From the NCBI GenBank assembly GCA_944326155.1, contig CALVCV010000012.1, forward strand, positions 1 to 43,842: a stretch of DNA of 43,842 nucleotides, read 5' to 3'. Under the pieces are notes generated by a model that saw only the letters and a program-made list of their open reading frames with translations, made no database searches and was not told the origin of the DNA. A program made the position numbers and the translations under genes. This document shows, piece by piece, positions 15,122 to 24,933 of the stretch. This stretch comes from an uncultured Bacilli bacterium (GTDB lineage Bacteria; Bacillota_I; Bacilli_A; ML615J-28; CAG-313). Each line of letters begins with the position of its first letter. Within the stretch, counting starts at the first letter, position 1.

Positions 15122-17548
15122 ATGGAACAATTTAGAAAAATTATTGAAGAAGAACAAAATATCATTTTTATATCATCTTATAAAATTAAACAAGAATTGA
15201 TTAAAAACTTTTCTAATAAACTTAGAAAAGTTGTTTTTAAAAGCTTTGAAGAAGTAAAAAAAGAAATCTATCCTAATATCAGTTATGATATGTTAGTAAA
15301 TAATATGCAGTCTGATACCAATTTAGAAGTCTTAAAAATTAAACTATCTAATAGTTATTTTATAACATGTGATAGTCATGATGGCTTATTACATGAATTA
15401 TTTTTTTATCATCAAAAAAATCACATGGATATGAAGCAAAATATGCTTTTTTATTATCAAAGTAAAAAAATATATTTAGTCAATTATTATTATGATGATG
15501 ATCTTATCAATCAGTTTTTAAAATGCTTATCAAATGTAGAATCTATTTTTACCCATCAAGGAAAAAATAAATTAGTTACAATTTATCAATTTGAAAATTA
15601 TGAAAATGAAATATTAAAAGTTGTAAATGATATTGCTATCTTGCTTCACGAAGGCATCATGCCTTCTAAGATTGTAATAGAGATGCCAAATGACAATTAT
15701 CTTAAAAAATTAAAAGAGTATTTTATGATTTACCAAATTGATTATATAATTTCTTCTAAGGCATCCTTATTTAGTTTAGATAGTATCAAGATTGTATACA
15801 ATTACCTTCTAAATTGTCCTGGTAAAAATTTAAATGAGACGTTAAAAAGTTACTTGGCAGAAAACCAAAATCCGTTTGTTACCAAAATTTTGCAAGCTTT
15901 AGAGCCCATTATTATATTAGATTTAACAATCGATGATATATGTTTAAGTCTTATAAAAGATGCCTTATCTTGCACATTTTATCAAGATGAAAAAACAACT
16001 AATGCGATTTTAATTGAAAATATTTTTGATCATATTTATGATGAAGATACTCATGTTTTCCTTTTAAATTTTAGTCATGGTGAGGTCTTACATATATATA
16101 AAGATGATAACTATTTAAAAGATGATATTAGAAAAAAATTATGTCTACTTACTAGTTTTGATAAAACGAAGAAAGAAGAACAAAAAATACTAGATTTTTT
16201 AAATTACTATCCAAATCTTCACATTAGCTTTGCAAAAACTGATGGTGAATCTTTTTATAATTTAAGCCCTTTAGTAGAAAAGTTAAAAATTAATGGTGAT
16301 GTGGAATTTGTTTTTCCAAAAATTCATATTTATGATATAGTATGTCGTCAAATGGCAAAACTTCGTTTTTTAAAAGCATTTCATATTTATCAGTTATATC
16401 AAGAAAAAAATGCAGATTATATAGAAGGATATGCATATTTCAAAGATTGTTTAGATGATTTTTATGATAGTAGTTTTAAGGCAACTCTAAAAGATTTAGA
16501 TTTAAAAAAGCAACCACTAACTTTATCTTATACCAAATTAAATGATTATTTTAGTTGCCCTTTTCGTTTTTATGTAAAATATATTTTAAATATTCAAGAA
16601 AAACTTGAGGATAATAATAGTTTATTTGTTGGTAGTATGTATCATTATGTATTAGAAAAAGTTATTAGAAAAATCTATCTTGAAAGTAAAAAGCAAGAAG
16701 AAGTTTTAGGAGAAATTGATACATATATTTTAGAATTTATTAAAAAGGAAAATAGCACCTTAGATGATAAAAGAAATTTCTATTTTCAAAAATTTGTTAA
16801 ATTTTTACATCAAGAAATTACTATTTTATTAGATTTTATGGATCACTCAAAATTTTGTGTATATGGTCTTGAACAAAAATTAGAAAAAATTCTTGATGAA
16901 AAAACGAAACTTATAGGTTTAATTGATAAGATTTTAAAATATGAAGACTATTATGTGGTAATCGACTACAAAACCAATCCTGTTAAACCGAGCTGGAATG
17001 CTTTAGATGTGGGAGTTGATTTGCAAATCCCTCTTTATCTTTTACTACTTCAAGCCACTTATAAAGATGCAAAAATTGCAGGGGGCTATTTACAAAGTAT
17101 TTATCAAAGCAGTCAATTTCCATATATAGATCAATCCTTATTTGAAAAGTTAAAAGAAGAATCTAGATATAGTGGTTATACGATACAAGATAAAAAACTA
17201 ATTATAGCTTTAGATACCAAAGCAGAAGACATTCCATTAAGTCTTCCAAAACAAATTTTTGCAAAAAATGGTTTTCATAAAAACTTCTTAAAGAAGTCAC
17301 TATCAGAAGAAGAGTTTAATAAAGTAATTTCTTATGTATATGACTTGATTGTAGTAGCAAGTCATAAGATAAGGGATGGAGTTTTCCCCATAACTCCTTT
17401 AGTTAATGAAAAAAATGAATCAGTTTGTCGCTATTGCAAGTTACAAGATATTTGTTTTAAAAGTGATTACATGAAAAAAAGTTATACGAAACATAGTGAT
17501 TTATCCTATATTTTAGAAAGGGGATCTCATCAAAATGAAGTGGAGTAA
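15122..17548 (+). CDS. addB: AddB-type helicase-nuclease subunit
   Basis: 808 aa, the second subunit of the AddAB double-strand-break resection complex. The C-terminal RecB-like nuclease is clear: IDYKTNP (D and K active-site residues) near 625, and four iron-sulfur cysteines at C479 (YFSCPFRF), C769, C772 and C778 (CRYCKLQDIC), as in AddB. The N-terminal helicase-like part is shorter than the ~1150 aa Bacillus protein and shows no Walker A motif, so it is probably inactive as a helicase. The RBS is AAAGGAT, with TATAAT at about 15090. It overlaps addA by 14 bases. Confidence 0.88.
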   Translation: MEQFRKIIEEEQNIIFISSYKIKQELIKNFSNKLRKVVFKSFEEVKKEIYPNISYDMLVNNMQSDTNLEVLKIKLSNSYFITCDSHDGLLHELFFYHQKNHMDMKQNMLFYYQSKKIYLVNYYYDDDLINQFLKCLSNVESIFTHQGKNKLVTIYQFENYENEILKVVNDIAILLHEGIMPSKIVIEMPNDNYLKKLKEYFMIYQIDYIISSKASLFSLDSIKIVYNYLLNCPGKNLNETLKSYLAENQNPFVTKILQALEPIIILDLTIDDICLSLIKDALSCTFYQDEKTTNAILIENIFDHIYDEDTHVFLLNFSHGEVLHIYKDDNYLKDDIRKKLCLLTSFDKTKKEEQKILDFLNYYPNLHISFAKTDGESFYNLSPLVEKLKINGDVEFVFPKIHIYDIVCRQMAKLRFLKAFHIYQLYQEKNADYIEGYAYFKDCLDDFYDSSFKATLKDLDLKKQPLTLSYTKLNDYFSCPFRFYVKYILNIQEKLEDNNSLFVGSMYHYVLEKVIRKIYLESKKQEEVLGEIDTYILEFIKKENSTLDDKRNFYFQKFVKFLHQEITILLDFMDHSKFCVYGLEQKLEKILDEKTKLIGLIDKILKYEDYYVVIDYKTNPVKPSWNALDVGVDLQIPLYLLLLQATYKDAKIAGGYLQSIYQSSQFPYIDQSLFEKLKEESRYSGYTIQDKKLIIALDTKAEDIPLSLPKQIFAKNGFHKNFLKKSLSEEEFNKVISYVYDLIVVASHKIRDGVFPITPLVNEKNESVCRYCKLQDICFKSDYMKKSYTKHSDLSYILERGSHQNEVE

Positions 17549-20500
17549 AGAACAAGAAAAAGCAATCTATGATGCGGGTAAAGATATTTTGGTAAATGCT
17601 GGTGCTGGTAGTGGTAAAACTGCTGTTTTAACCGAAAGATTGGTACAAAAAATTGAAGAGGGTATTAAAATCGATGAATTAATTATTCTTACATTTACGA
17701 ATCTTGCGGCAGGGGAAATGAAAGATCGTTTAAGAAATAAATTAGCAAAGAGTACCACAAAATATGCCAAAGAAGCTCTTTTATATCTTGATCAAGCAAA
17801 TATTCAAACATTTGATGCTTTTGTCAATGAACTTGTAAGAAAATACCATTATTTACTAAATATAAGTAGTAAAATCAATTTAGTTGATGATATGAGTTTT
17901 AAGATGATTTCCCTTGATTTATTAACGGAAATCTTTATAGAATTATATGCTAAAAAAGATGTTGATTTTTTCTTACTCTTAAATGCTTATACGACCAAAG
18001 ATGATGAGAATATCAAAAATGAATTGTTAGATTTATATCATAAAATGGTAATTTTTCCTGGATATGAAGAACTTTTAAAAAACACTCAAGAATTATTTAG
18101 CGATGGTTTTATTCAAAAAGTGATTAATAATATTATCCAGTATTTGACTGATATCAAAACAGAAATTGCCAAAGATATGGATAAACTTATTTTGTATACT
18201 GCTTCTAGTAAACTTAATCAACATTATCAGACCCTTCTATCTTTGTTAAAGACGCTTAACGAATGTGAGAGTTATGATGATTATTTATTCTTAAATAACT
18301 ACTCTTTTGCAAAATTGCCAACATATGTGGAATATGAAGAAGAAAAAGAACCATATAAAATGATTTATGGGGAAATTAAAAATTTGATAGATAAAATAAA
18401 AGATATGCTCATTTATAAAAGCAAGAATGAATTAATCAATCTTTATTTATCAACCAAACCATGTCTGAATACTATCTCTTATATTTTATTGCGATTAGAT
18501 TATAGATTAAAAAATTATAAGAAAGCACACAATGCCTATGATTTTAATGATATTGCGCAAATGGCGATTACCTTATTAGAAACAAATGAATCACTAAGAA
18601 GGTATATTCAATATCATACCAAAGAAATCCTAATTGATGAATATCAAGATACATCTGATATTCAAGAAAAATTGATATCTTTGATTGCCAATCACAATGT
18701 ATATATGGTAGGTGATGTCAAGCAGTCTATTTATCGATTTCGCAATGCTAATCCTGATATCTTTAAGAAAAAGTATAATGCATTATTAAAAGATGGCATC
18801 ATTGATTTAACAAAGAATTTTCGTTCGCGAAAAGAAGTTTTATCCTTTGTCAACTTGGTATTCGAAAACTTGATGAGTGAAAGACTTGGTGGCGTTGGTT
18901 ATGATGATGCACATGCTTTAAACTATGGGTTAACTAGTTATGATAGTTATTTTGAGGCTTCTTATGAACCTAAAATCTATACTTACAAAGAAGATGATGA
19001 AAAAAAATTTTCTAAAGCTGAAATTGAGGCGTTTTTGATTGCTAAAAAAATAAAGGAGTTTTTACAAACTAAAAAGATTGTTGATAAAGAAAGTAAAACA
19101 TATCGAAGTTTACAGTATCGAGATATTGCGATTTTAACAAGTGCTAAAGATAAATATGATTTATATAAAAAGATTTTTGAATATGAAGGTATTCCTTTGC
19201 AAATTTATAAAGATCAAGATTTTATAGCAGGAGGCGAAATTTATGCCATCTATAATCTTATAAAAGTTATTTATTGTTTATATGATGAAAAGTTTGCTAA
19301 AGACAATCTCAAAAAAGCTCTCACTTCAGTTCTTAGAAGTTTTATTGTCCAAATGTCTGATGATGATATTACATCTATCGTTATCTCACAAGATAGTCTT
19401 ATGAGATTGAAAGAAATTGATTGGATTCTATACCAAAAATTGCAAGATACCAAGAATCAAATAGGTAAAATAACTTTATATGAATTAATTGAATACATAT
19501 ATCAAACATTTGATATTTATCAAAAAATGATGACTTTAAGCAATGTGGAAAAGGCTGAAGCTACAATTACATATATGTATGAAATTATTAATAACTTAAT
19601 GATATTAGATTATACCTTATTAGATGTAATCAATTATTTTACGCTTTTAATCAATCAAGAAGAAAAATTTGCAATTAAAATGAGCCAAAAAAAACAAGAA
19701 AATAGTCATGCAGTAAAAATGATGTCGATTCATGCTTCGAAGGGTTTGGAGTTTAGTATTTGCTTTTTTCCCGAATTATACAAAGAATTTAATTTTCAAG
19801 ATTTAAATAAAAAATTTATATATAGCAAAGAATATCAAATTATCTTACCAATTAGTATTGATGGGATGTTACTTATAAATCCTTTAAAATTATTAGAGAA
19901 AAATAATTACCGAAAAGAGGAAATTAGTGAAAAGATTCGCCTTTTATATGTTGCTTTAACAAGAGCAAAAGAACAAATTATTCTTGTCATGCCTAAAATA
20001 AATGTTGAAGCATCATTGGATTTAGATATTGAGTCAAGTAAGATGAAGGCAAATAGTTTTTTTGACTTATTATTTTTGATTTGGCCAAAGTTAGTGCCTT
20101 TTGAACAAACAATTGAACTTTCATCTTTATCTTTAAGTAAAGATTATATATATACAAATATAAAAAATAAAATAGATACTACAAAATATGAAACATTACC
20201 TTTTGCTTTTTTTGATACAACCTTAAAAAAAAGAAGTCTTGTTACTTACAAGGCTTCTAAAGAATCAACGGATTTTAAAGATAAAAAAGGATTAGAATTA
20301 TTACAAATGGGTTTAGAATTTCACAAAGCTTTAGAGTTAAGTGAGATGTCTTATGAAACTTTAAACCGTTTACAACTTACTGAAAAAGTAAAAAAAGAAA
20401 TTATTGCTTTTTTAAAAAGTGATTTTATTCAAAGTAAAAAGATTATTAATCATTATCATGAATATGCCTTTTATGATGAAGAAGATGGCAATGCTATCAG

Positions 20501-20696
20501 TGGTAGTATTGATTTGGTACTGGATACGGCTGATGCGATATATATTATTGACTACAAATTACAAAAGACGCTTGACGTTGCATATATAAAACAACTGCTA
20601 ATTTATAAAAATTATATTCAAAAGTTAACTTCTAAAAAAGTATATACATATTTATATTCTATTTTTAAACATAAGTTTAAAGAAGTAACTTTTTAA
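17535..20696 (+). CDS. addA: AddA ATP-dependent helicase/nuclease subunit
   Basis: 1053 aa. N-terminal UvrD-like helicase: Walker A AGAGSGKT at ~21-28, LTFTNLAAGEMKDR, Walker B LIDEYQDTSD at ~366, GDVKQSIYRFR, motif V/VI blocks MSIHASKGLEF (~733) and LLYVALTRAKEQ (~810). A C-terminal nuclease domain has GSIDLVLD...IIDYKLQK near 985-1010. The motor drives unwinding and resection for RecA loading. The start overlaps addB, so the subunits are co-translated. The stop overlaps the convergent rhodanese stop by four bases. Confidence 0.96.
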   Translation: MKWSKEQEKAIYDAGKDILVNAGAGSGKTAVLTERLVQKIEEGIKIDELIILTFTNLAAGEMKDRLRNKLAKSTTKYAKEALLYLDQANIQTFDAFVNELVRKYHYLLNISSKINLVDDMSFKMISLDLLTEIFIELYAKKDVDFFLLLNAYTTKDDENIKNELLDLYHKMVIFPGYEELLKNTQELFSDGFIQKVINNIIQYLTDIKTEIAKDMDKLILYTASSKLNQHYQTLLSLLKTLNECESYDDYLFLNNYSFAKLPTYVEYEEEKEPYKMIYGEIKNLIDKIKDMLIYKSKNELINLYLSTKPCLNTISYILLRLDYRLKNYKKAHNAYDFNDIAQMAITLLETNESLRRYIQYHTKEILIDEYQDTSDIQEKLISLIANHNVYMVGDVKQSIYRFRNANPDIFKKKYNALLKDGIIDLTKNFRSRKEVLSFVNLVFENLMSERLGGVGYDDAHALNYGLTSYDSYFEASYEPKIYTYKEDDEKKFSKAEIEAFLIAKKIKEFLQTKKIVDKESKTYRSLQYRDIAILTSAKDKYDLYKKIFEYEGIPLQIYKDQDFIAGGEIYAIYNLIKVIYCLYDEKFAKDNLKKALTSVLRSFIVQMSDDDITSIVISQDSLMRLKEIDWILYQKLQDTKNQIGKITLYELIEYIYQTFDIYQKMMTLSNVEKAEATITYMYEIINNLMILDYTLLDVINYFTLLINQEEKFAIKMSQKKQENSHAVKMMSIHASKGLEFSICFFPELYKEFNFQDLNKKFIYSKEYQIILPISIDGMLLINPLKLLEKNNYRKEEISEKIRLLYVALTRAKEQIILVMPKINVEASLDLDIESSKMKANSFFDLLFLIWPKLVPFEQTIELSSLSLSKDYIYTNIKNKIDTTKYETLPFAFFDTTLKKRSLVTYKASKESTDFKDKKGLELLQMGLEFHKALELSEMSYETLNRLQLTEKVKKEIIAFLKSDFIQSKKIINHYHEYAFYDEEDGNAISGSIDLVLDTADAIYIIDYKLQKTLDVAYIKQLLIYKNYIQKLTSKKVYTYLYSIFKHKFKEVTF

Positions 20697-21004
20697 GCAA
20701 ACTTACTCACTACTGATCCCATAAAGTGGTCAATACCACCAATTACATTTACGACATGGTAACCAAGCCTACAAAGTAGTTTACAGGCGTGATAGCTTTT
20801 ATCGCCATTTTTACAAATAATAAAATATGTATGAGTTGTATTTAAAAAAAGATAATGTTTTTCAATTAACAATTGATATGGAATATTGACTGAATCTTCA
20901 ATATGATATAGTTCAAAATCTTTTGTATTTCTGATATCAATGATTTTAAAATGAAGATTTTTTTGATAGTATTTAAAAAAAAGAATTGGTGAAATTTCGT
21001 CCAT
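20693..21004 (-). CDS. rhodanese-like domain protein
   Basis: 103 aa from the ATG at 21004, chosen because AAGGAGG lies seven bases upstream; the longer frame to 21055 has no RBS. It is a single rhodanese fold: IIDIRNTKDFELYHIEDSVNIP followed by the catalytic loop IICKNGDKS with the presumed persulfide cysteine. Such stand-alone domains carry sulfane sulfur for tRNA thiolation, cluster assembly or detoxification; the substrate is not indicated. Convergent with addA. Confidence 0.9.
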   Translation of the reverse strand: MDEISPILFFKYYQKNLHFKIIDIRNTKDFELYHIEDSVNIPYQLLIEKHYLFLNTTHTYFIICKNGDKSYHACKLLCRLGYHVVNVIGGIDHFMGSVVSKFA

Positions 21005-21088
21005 AGTTGCCTCCTTAAATTCTAGTATGGTTATTATAACAAATCTTGCCAGCAAATAAAGTCATATTATGGGAGTAAAATAGTTTAC

Positions 21089-21117
21089 TTGAAAAAATAT
21101 TTAGTTTGTTATATAAT
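21089..21117 (+). promoter_or_regulatory. promoter of the PucR/CdaR-type gene
   Basis: TTGAAA (21089-21094), 17-base spacer, TATAAT (21112-21117). Confidence 0.8.
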
Positions 21118-21159
21118 ACAAATAACAAAAAAATTATAAATTAGAAAATGGTGATAAAA

Positions 21160-21996
21160 ATGATGTCTAGATTAAAAGACATTTATCAGGAGAAGTTCAA
21201 AGAAGAAGTAAAAGAGATTACCAAAGAGTATTATTATTTTTATAAGAATCAAACTAGTGATGAACTTTTCGCGATAACTAAAACAATTTCATCTAATGAA
21301 TATCAACTATTAAAAGAATTTTTTATTGAAAAACAAATTTATGACTATCAAGCACCTTATCAAGCAATATATGAATATCTATTAGAAAATAAAGCATATC
21401 CTTTCCATCATACTAGAATGAGAATGGTTATTTTTAGCCTCAATCGAGCTGACGTTGATATTGTTAAAAAGATGCTAAATGAAGTATATGCTAAGTGTTA
21501 CGTTGTAGAAATTTATAATTTATATATTTGTTTTTATGAAGAAAATCCAACTCAAATCCAAGACTTATTTGTAAGTTTAAGTATTGATTTAGGTTATGAT
21601 ATTATTTTACATGAAGGCTTCATTGTTAATGAGGCTTATTTAGGAAGACAAGTTCTTGAATATATTAAAATTTATCATGATTACATTAATATTAATAAAA
21701 AATCTTATACGGATTTAGCAGATATGATTTTAAACTTAGGTAGTATGGGTGATACTAGTTTAAAACTTACTTTAAAAAAGAATGTCATCTTACCACTTTT
21801 AGAAGATGTAACCTTAAAAGATATTATTAGTGTCATGTTAAAAAATGATTTGAATGTTTCAAAAACTGCAAAATTACTTTATATGAATCGGAATAGTTTA
21901 ATCAATCGCTTAGATTATATCTATAAAGAAACGAATCTTAATTTACAAAAATTTACGCATGCATGTGCAATTTATGTATTAGTTAATTTTTTTTAA
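21160..21996 (+). CDS. PucR/CdaR-type transcriptional regulator (C-terminal HTH)
   Basis: 278 aa from the ATG at 21160, which follows GGTGATAAAA, the spacing seen before other starts in this window; ATG at 21148 is in frame but lacks an RBS. The last ~65 residues match the PucR C-terminal helix-turn-helix (LKDIISVMLKNDLNVSKTAKLLYMNRNSLINRLDYI). The N-terminal 200 residues have no recognisable sensor domain. Family members control purine, glycerate or sugar use. The next gene is an ABC ATPase, but a terminator lies between. Target unknown. Confidence 0.82.
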   Translation: MMSRLKDIYQEKFKEEVKEITKEYYYFYKNQTSDELFAITKTISSNEYQLLKEFFIEKQIYDYQAPYQAIYEYLLENKAYPFHHTRMRMVIFSLNRADVDIVKKMLNEVYAKCYVVEIYNLYICFYEENPTQIQDLFVSLSIDLGYDIILHEGFIVNEAYLGRQVLEYIKIYHDYININKKSYTDLADMILNLGSMGDTSLKLTLKKNVILPLLEDVTLKDIISVMLKNDLNVSKTAKLLYMNRNSLINRLDYIYKETNLNLQKFTHACAIYVLVNFF

Positions 21997-22018
21997 AAAA
22001 ATTGTTTAAAAAATAAAA

Positions 22019-22060
22019 AAAAAAGTAACAATTTGCCTATGGTAATCTTGTTACTTTTTT
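22019..22060 (+). terminator. terminator between the regulator and the ABC ATPase
   Basis: An 11-bp stem (22021-22031 with 22048-22058) has a 16-base loop and trailing T run. A TATAAT follows at 22063-22068, probably the -10 box for the next gene. Confidence 0.85.
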
Positions 22061-22114
22061 AGTATAATGTTATTGTGTTATAAAAAAATAAAAGAAAAAT
22101 AGGAGGAAATTTTT

Positions 22115-23251
22115 ATGGCAACTGTTGAACTTAAAAATATCAACAAAATTTATAATAACAATGTTCAAGCGGTTTTTGACTTCAATTTAAAAGTTAAAGA
22201 TCGTGAATTTATTGTATTCGTTGGTCCATCAGGATGTGGTAAAACAACTACCCTTAGAATGATTGCTGGTCTTGAAGAAATTACAAGTGGGCAACTTTTA
22301 ATTGATGGTGAAGTAATGAATGACGTAGCACCAAGAGATCGTAATATTGCGATGGTTTTCCAATCATATGCCTTATATCCACACTTTACAGTATATGATA
22401 ACATGGCTTTTGGTTTAAAACTTAGAAAATTTTCACGTAATGAAATTGATCGTCGTGTTCAAAATGCGGCTGAAAAACTTGGTTTAAAACCATACTTAGA
22501 TCGTAAACCTGCAGCTTTATCAGGTGGTCAACGTCAACGTGTTGCGTTAGGTCGTGCGATTGTTCGTGATGCTAAAGTTTTCTTAATGGATGAACCTCTA
22601 TCTAACTTAGACGCTAAACTTCGTGTACAAATGCGTTCAGAATTAATCAAGATTCATGAAAGTTTAGGTACTACTACTATTTATGTTACTCATGACCAAA
22701 TTGAAGCTATGACTATGGCATCAAGAATTGTTGTTATGAAAGATGGTTGGATTCAACAAATTGGTGCGCCAAAAGAAATATATGATAAACCAAATAACAT
22801 CTTTGTAGGCGGTTTTATTGGTACTCCACCAATGAACTTTGTCAATGGTGTTGTTGGTAAAGATGGTGTATTCGAATGTGGTAGCCATCGTTTTGGTGTT
22901 GTTAGAATGCCTGTTCCTGAAGAACAATTTGAGATATTAAAAGAACAAAATTATCTTGAAAAGAATATTATTATGGGTATTAGACCAGAAAATATTTCTG
23001 ACCAAGAAGAAGATTTTGTAAAATATCCACAATGGACACATGAATTCAAAGTTGATATTTCTGAACTTTTAGGTGCTGAATCACAAATTAGAGTAAAACT
23101 TCCAGGTAAAGATATTACAGGTCAAGCTATTACAGCAAAAGTTCCAGCTCGTATTGATATTCATACAAATGATAATATTACATTAATGATTAATATGAAT
23201 AAATGTCATTTCTTCGATCCTGAAACTGAAAATAGAATTAAGAGAGACTAA
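22115..23251 (+). CDS. MsmK/UgpC/MalK-type ABC transporter ATPase
   Basis: 378 aa. Walker A GPSGCGKTTT at ~37-46, Q-loop FQSYALYPH, signature LSGGQRQR at ~134, Walker B FLMDEPLSNLDAKLR, H-loop THDQIEAMT, then a C-terminal TOBE/regulatory domain (~240-378). This is the CUT1 carbohydrate class, where one ATPase often serves several sugar transporters. No permease or binding-protein gene is adjacent, consistent with a shared ATPase. RBS AGGAGG. Codon usage is even and the start is clear. Confidence 0.95.
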   Translation: MATVELKNINKIYNNNVQAVFDFNLKVKDREFIVFVGPSGCGKTTTLRMIAGLEEITSGQLLIDGEVMNDVAPRDRNIAMVFQSYALYPHFTVYDNMAFGLKLRKFSRNEIDRRVQNAAEKLGLKPYLDRKPAALSGGQRQRVALGRAIVRDAKVFLMDEPLSNLDAKLRVQMRSELIKIHESLGTTTIYVTHDQIEAMTMASRIVVMKDGWIQQIGAPKEIYDKPNNIFVGGFIGTPPMNFVNGVVGKDGVFECGSHRFGVVRMPVPEEQFEILKEQNYLEKNIIMGIRPENISDQEEDFVKYPQWTHEFKVDISELLGAESQIRVKLPGKDITGQAITAKVPARIDIHTNDNITLMINMNKCHFFDPETENRIKRD

Positions 23252-23258
23252 TTATTAA

Positions 23259-23666
23259 GTGATAGAAGAAGATATATTATACCTTAAAAAAACTAATCGA
23301 GCAACTGTTATTAAAAAACTTAATCAAGACGAAATGATTATTGATAAAAGGCTTGAAGATTTGTTAGATAAATATTTAGAGACTGATTTAACAACGCTTG
23401 AAGGTAGAGTAAAAGCGACATCTAAGGTATACCATATCTTTAAACAAATACCAATATATCTAAAAGATACCATTGTATTTATACAAACTAATAATAAGAA
23501 ACAAATTGATAATATCTATATTAATAGTTATAATATTATAGATATGGTTAAGGATAAAAAACAAACAATCATAATTTTTGTGGATAACAGTTCTATCATT
23601 GTTGATAAACCCTATCATCTAATGAAAAAATATTATGATTTAAGTTTAAAAATTAAAAAATTCTAA
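23259..23666 (+). CDS. ComK-like protein (competence transcription factor family)
   Basis: 135 aa with a GTG start seven bases after the ABC ATPase stop and no strong RBS, so probably coupled. The pattern LEGR..AT......K.PI......F.QT.....DNIYIN..NI........TIIIFVDNSSIIV resembles ComK (GRK..T, KPPI, FFPT, WI....I, and a F.N...I strand), but it is shorter than the ~190 aa B. subtilis protein and lacks an N-terminal part. ComK activates DNA-uptake genes. The assignment rests on a pattern recalled by eye; alternatively an uncharacterised small protein. Confidence 0.5.
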   Translation: MIEEDILYLKKTNRATVIKKLNQDEMIIDKRLEDLLDKYLETDLTTLEGRVKATSKVYHIFKQIPIYLKDTIVFIQTNNKKQIDNIYINSYNIIDMVKDKKQTIIIFVDNSSIIVDKPYHLMKKYYDLSLKIKKF

Positions 23667-23690
23667 TAAATGTCAGAAAGGAAAATTAAA

Positions 23691-24923
23691 ATGGCAAAGA
23701 AAACGATTAAAGATTTAGATTTAAAAGGAAAAAAAGTTTTAATACGTGTAGACTTTAACGTTCCTATGAAAGGTGGCGTTATTACTGATGATAACCGTAT
23801 TGTTCAAGCATTACCTACAATTCGTTATGCTTTAGAACAAGGTGGAAAAGTTATTCTTTTCTCTCATCTTGGTCGGATTAAAACCCAAGAAGATCTTGCT
23901 AAAAATAGCTTAGCACCTGTTGCAAAACGTTTAGAAGAATTACTTGGCAAACCTGTTTTATTTGTACCTGTTACTCGTGGTAAAGTATTAGAAGATGCTA
24001 TCGCAAATCTTAAAGAAGGCGAAGTATTAATGTTTGAGAATACACGTTATGAAGATTTAGATGGTAAAAAAGAATCTAAAAATGATCCTGAACTTGGTGC
24101 ATATTGGGCAAGTCTTGGTGATGTATTTGTTAATGATGCTTTTGGTACTGCACACCGCGCACATGCTTCTAATCAAGGTATTGCAAGTCATTTTCCTAAT
24201 GATTCAGCTGCTGGGTTCTTACTTGAAAAAGAGATTAAATTTATTGGTGGTGCAGTAGATAATCCTGTGAGACCATTTGTTGCTATTCTTGGTGGTGCTA
24301 AAGTTAGTGATAAAATCTCTGTTATTGAAAACTTACTTAATAAAGCTGATAAAGTTATGATTTGTGGTGCAATGGCTTATACTTTCTTTAAAGCTCAAGG
24401 CCTTGAAGTTGGTAAATCAAAATGTGAACCAGATTTTGTTGATTTTGCAAAAGGATTACTAGAAAAAGCTAATGGTAAAATTATTTTACCAGTTGATGTT
24501 GTAGCTGCTGAAGTTTCTGATGAAGATGCAGCAACCGATTTCTTTGGTGCAATTGCAAAAGCAGATACTAAAGTAGTAGATGTAAACAATATTGCAAAAG
24601 ATGAACAAGGTCTTGATTGCGGTCCTAAGACAATCGCATTATTCAAAAAAGAATTAGAAGGTGCAAAGACTGTTGTATGGAATGGACCTGCTGGCGTATT
24701 TGAAGTTGAAAAATTTGCTAAAGGTACAAAAGAAATTTGTGAAGCATTAGCAAATCTTGAAGGTGCAACTACTATTATTGGTGGTGGTGATTCAGCTGCT
24801 GCAGCAATTTCAATGGGATACGAAGCAAAATTTACGCACATTTCAACGGGTGGTGGCGCAAGCTTAGAATATTTAGAAGGCAAAGCACTTCCTGGTGTTA
24901 CTTGCTTAAGCGATGCTAAATAA
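23691..24923 (+). CDS. pgk: phosphoglycerate kinase
   Basis: 410 aa from the ATG at 23691, preceded by AAAGGAAAA; an in-frame ATG at 23670 has no RBS. It makes ATP from 1,3-bisphosphoglycerate in glycolysis. Motifs: RVDFNVPM, the substrate-binding [31 protein letters not shown] and the C-terminal GGGDSAAA and STGGGASLE. Followed by tpiA; the pgk stop lies 11 bases before the tpiA start. Confidence 0.98.
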   Translation: MAKKTIKDLDLKGKKVLIRVDFNVPMKGGVITDDNRIVQALPTIRYALEQGGKVILFSHLGRIKTQEDLAKNSLAPVAKRLEELLGKPVLFVPVTRGKVLEDAIANLKEGEVLMFENTRYEDLDGKKESKNDPELGAYWASLGDVFVNDAFGTAHRAHASNQGIASHFPNDSAAGFLLEKEIKFIGGAVDNPVRPFVAILGGAKVSDKISVIENLLNKADKVMICGAMAYTFFKAQGLEVGKSKCEPDFVDFAKGLLEKANGKIILPVDVVAAEVSDEDAATDFFGAIAKADTKVVDVNNIAKDEQGLDCGPKTIALFKKELEGAKTVVWNGPAGVFEVEKFAKGTKEICEALANLEGATTIIGGGDSAAAAISMGYEAKFTHISTGGGASLEYLEGKALPGVTCLSDAK

Positions 24924-24933
24924 AGGTGTAGTC

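Noticed and set aside
24395-24883. 162-codon minus-strand frame inside pgk
   Set aside because: Shadow of pgk on the opposite strand; no RBS and no recognisable family, while pgk is certain.
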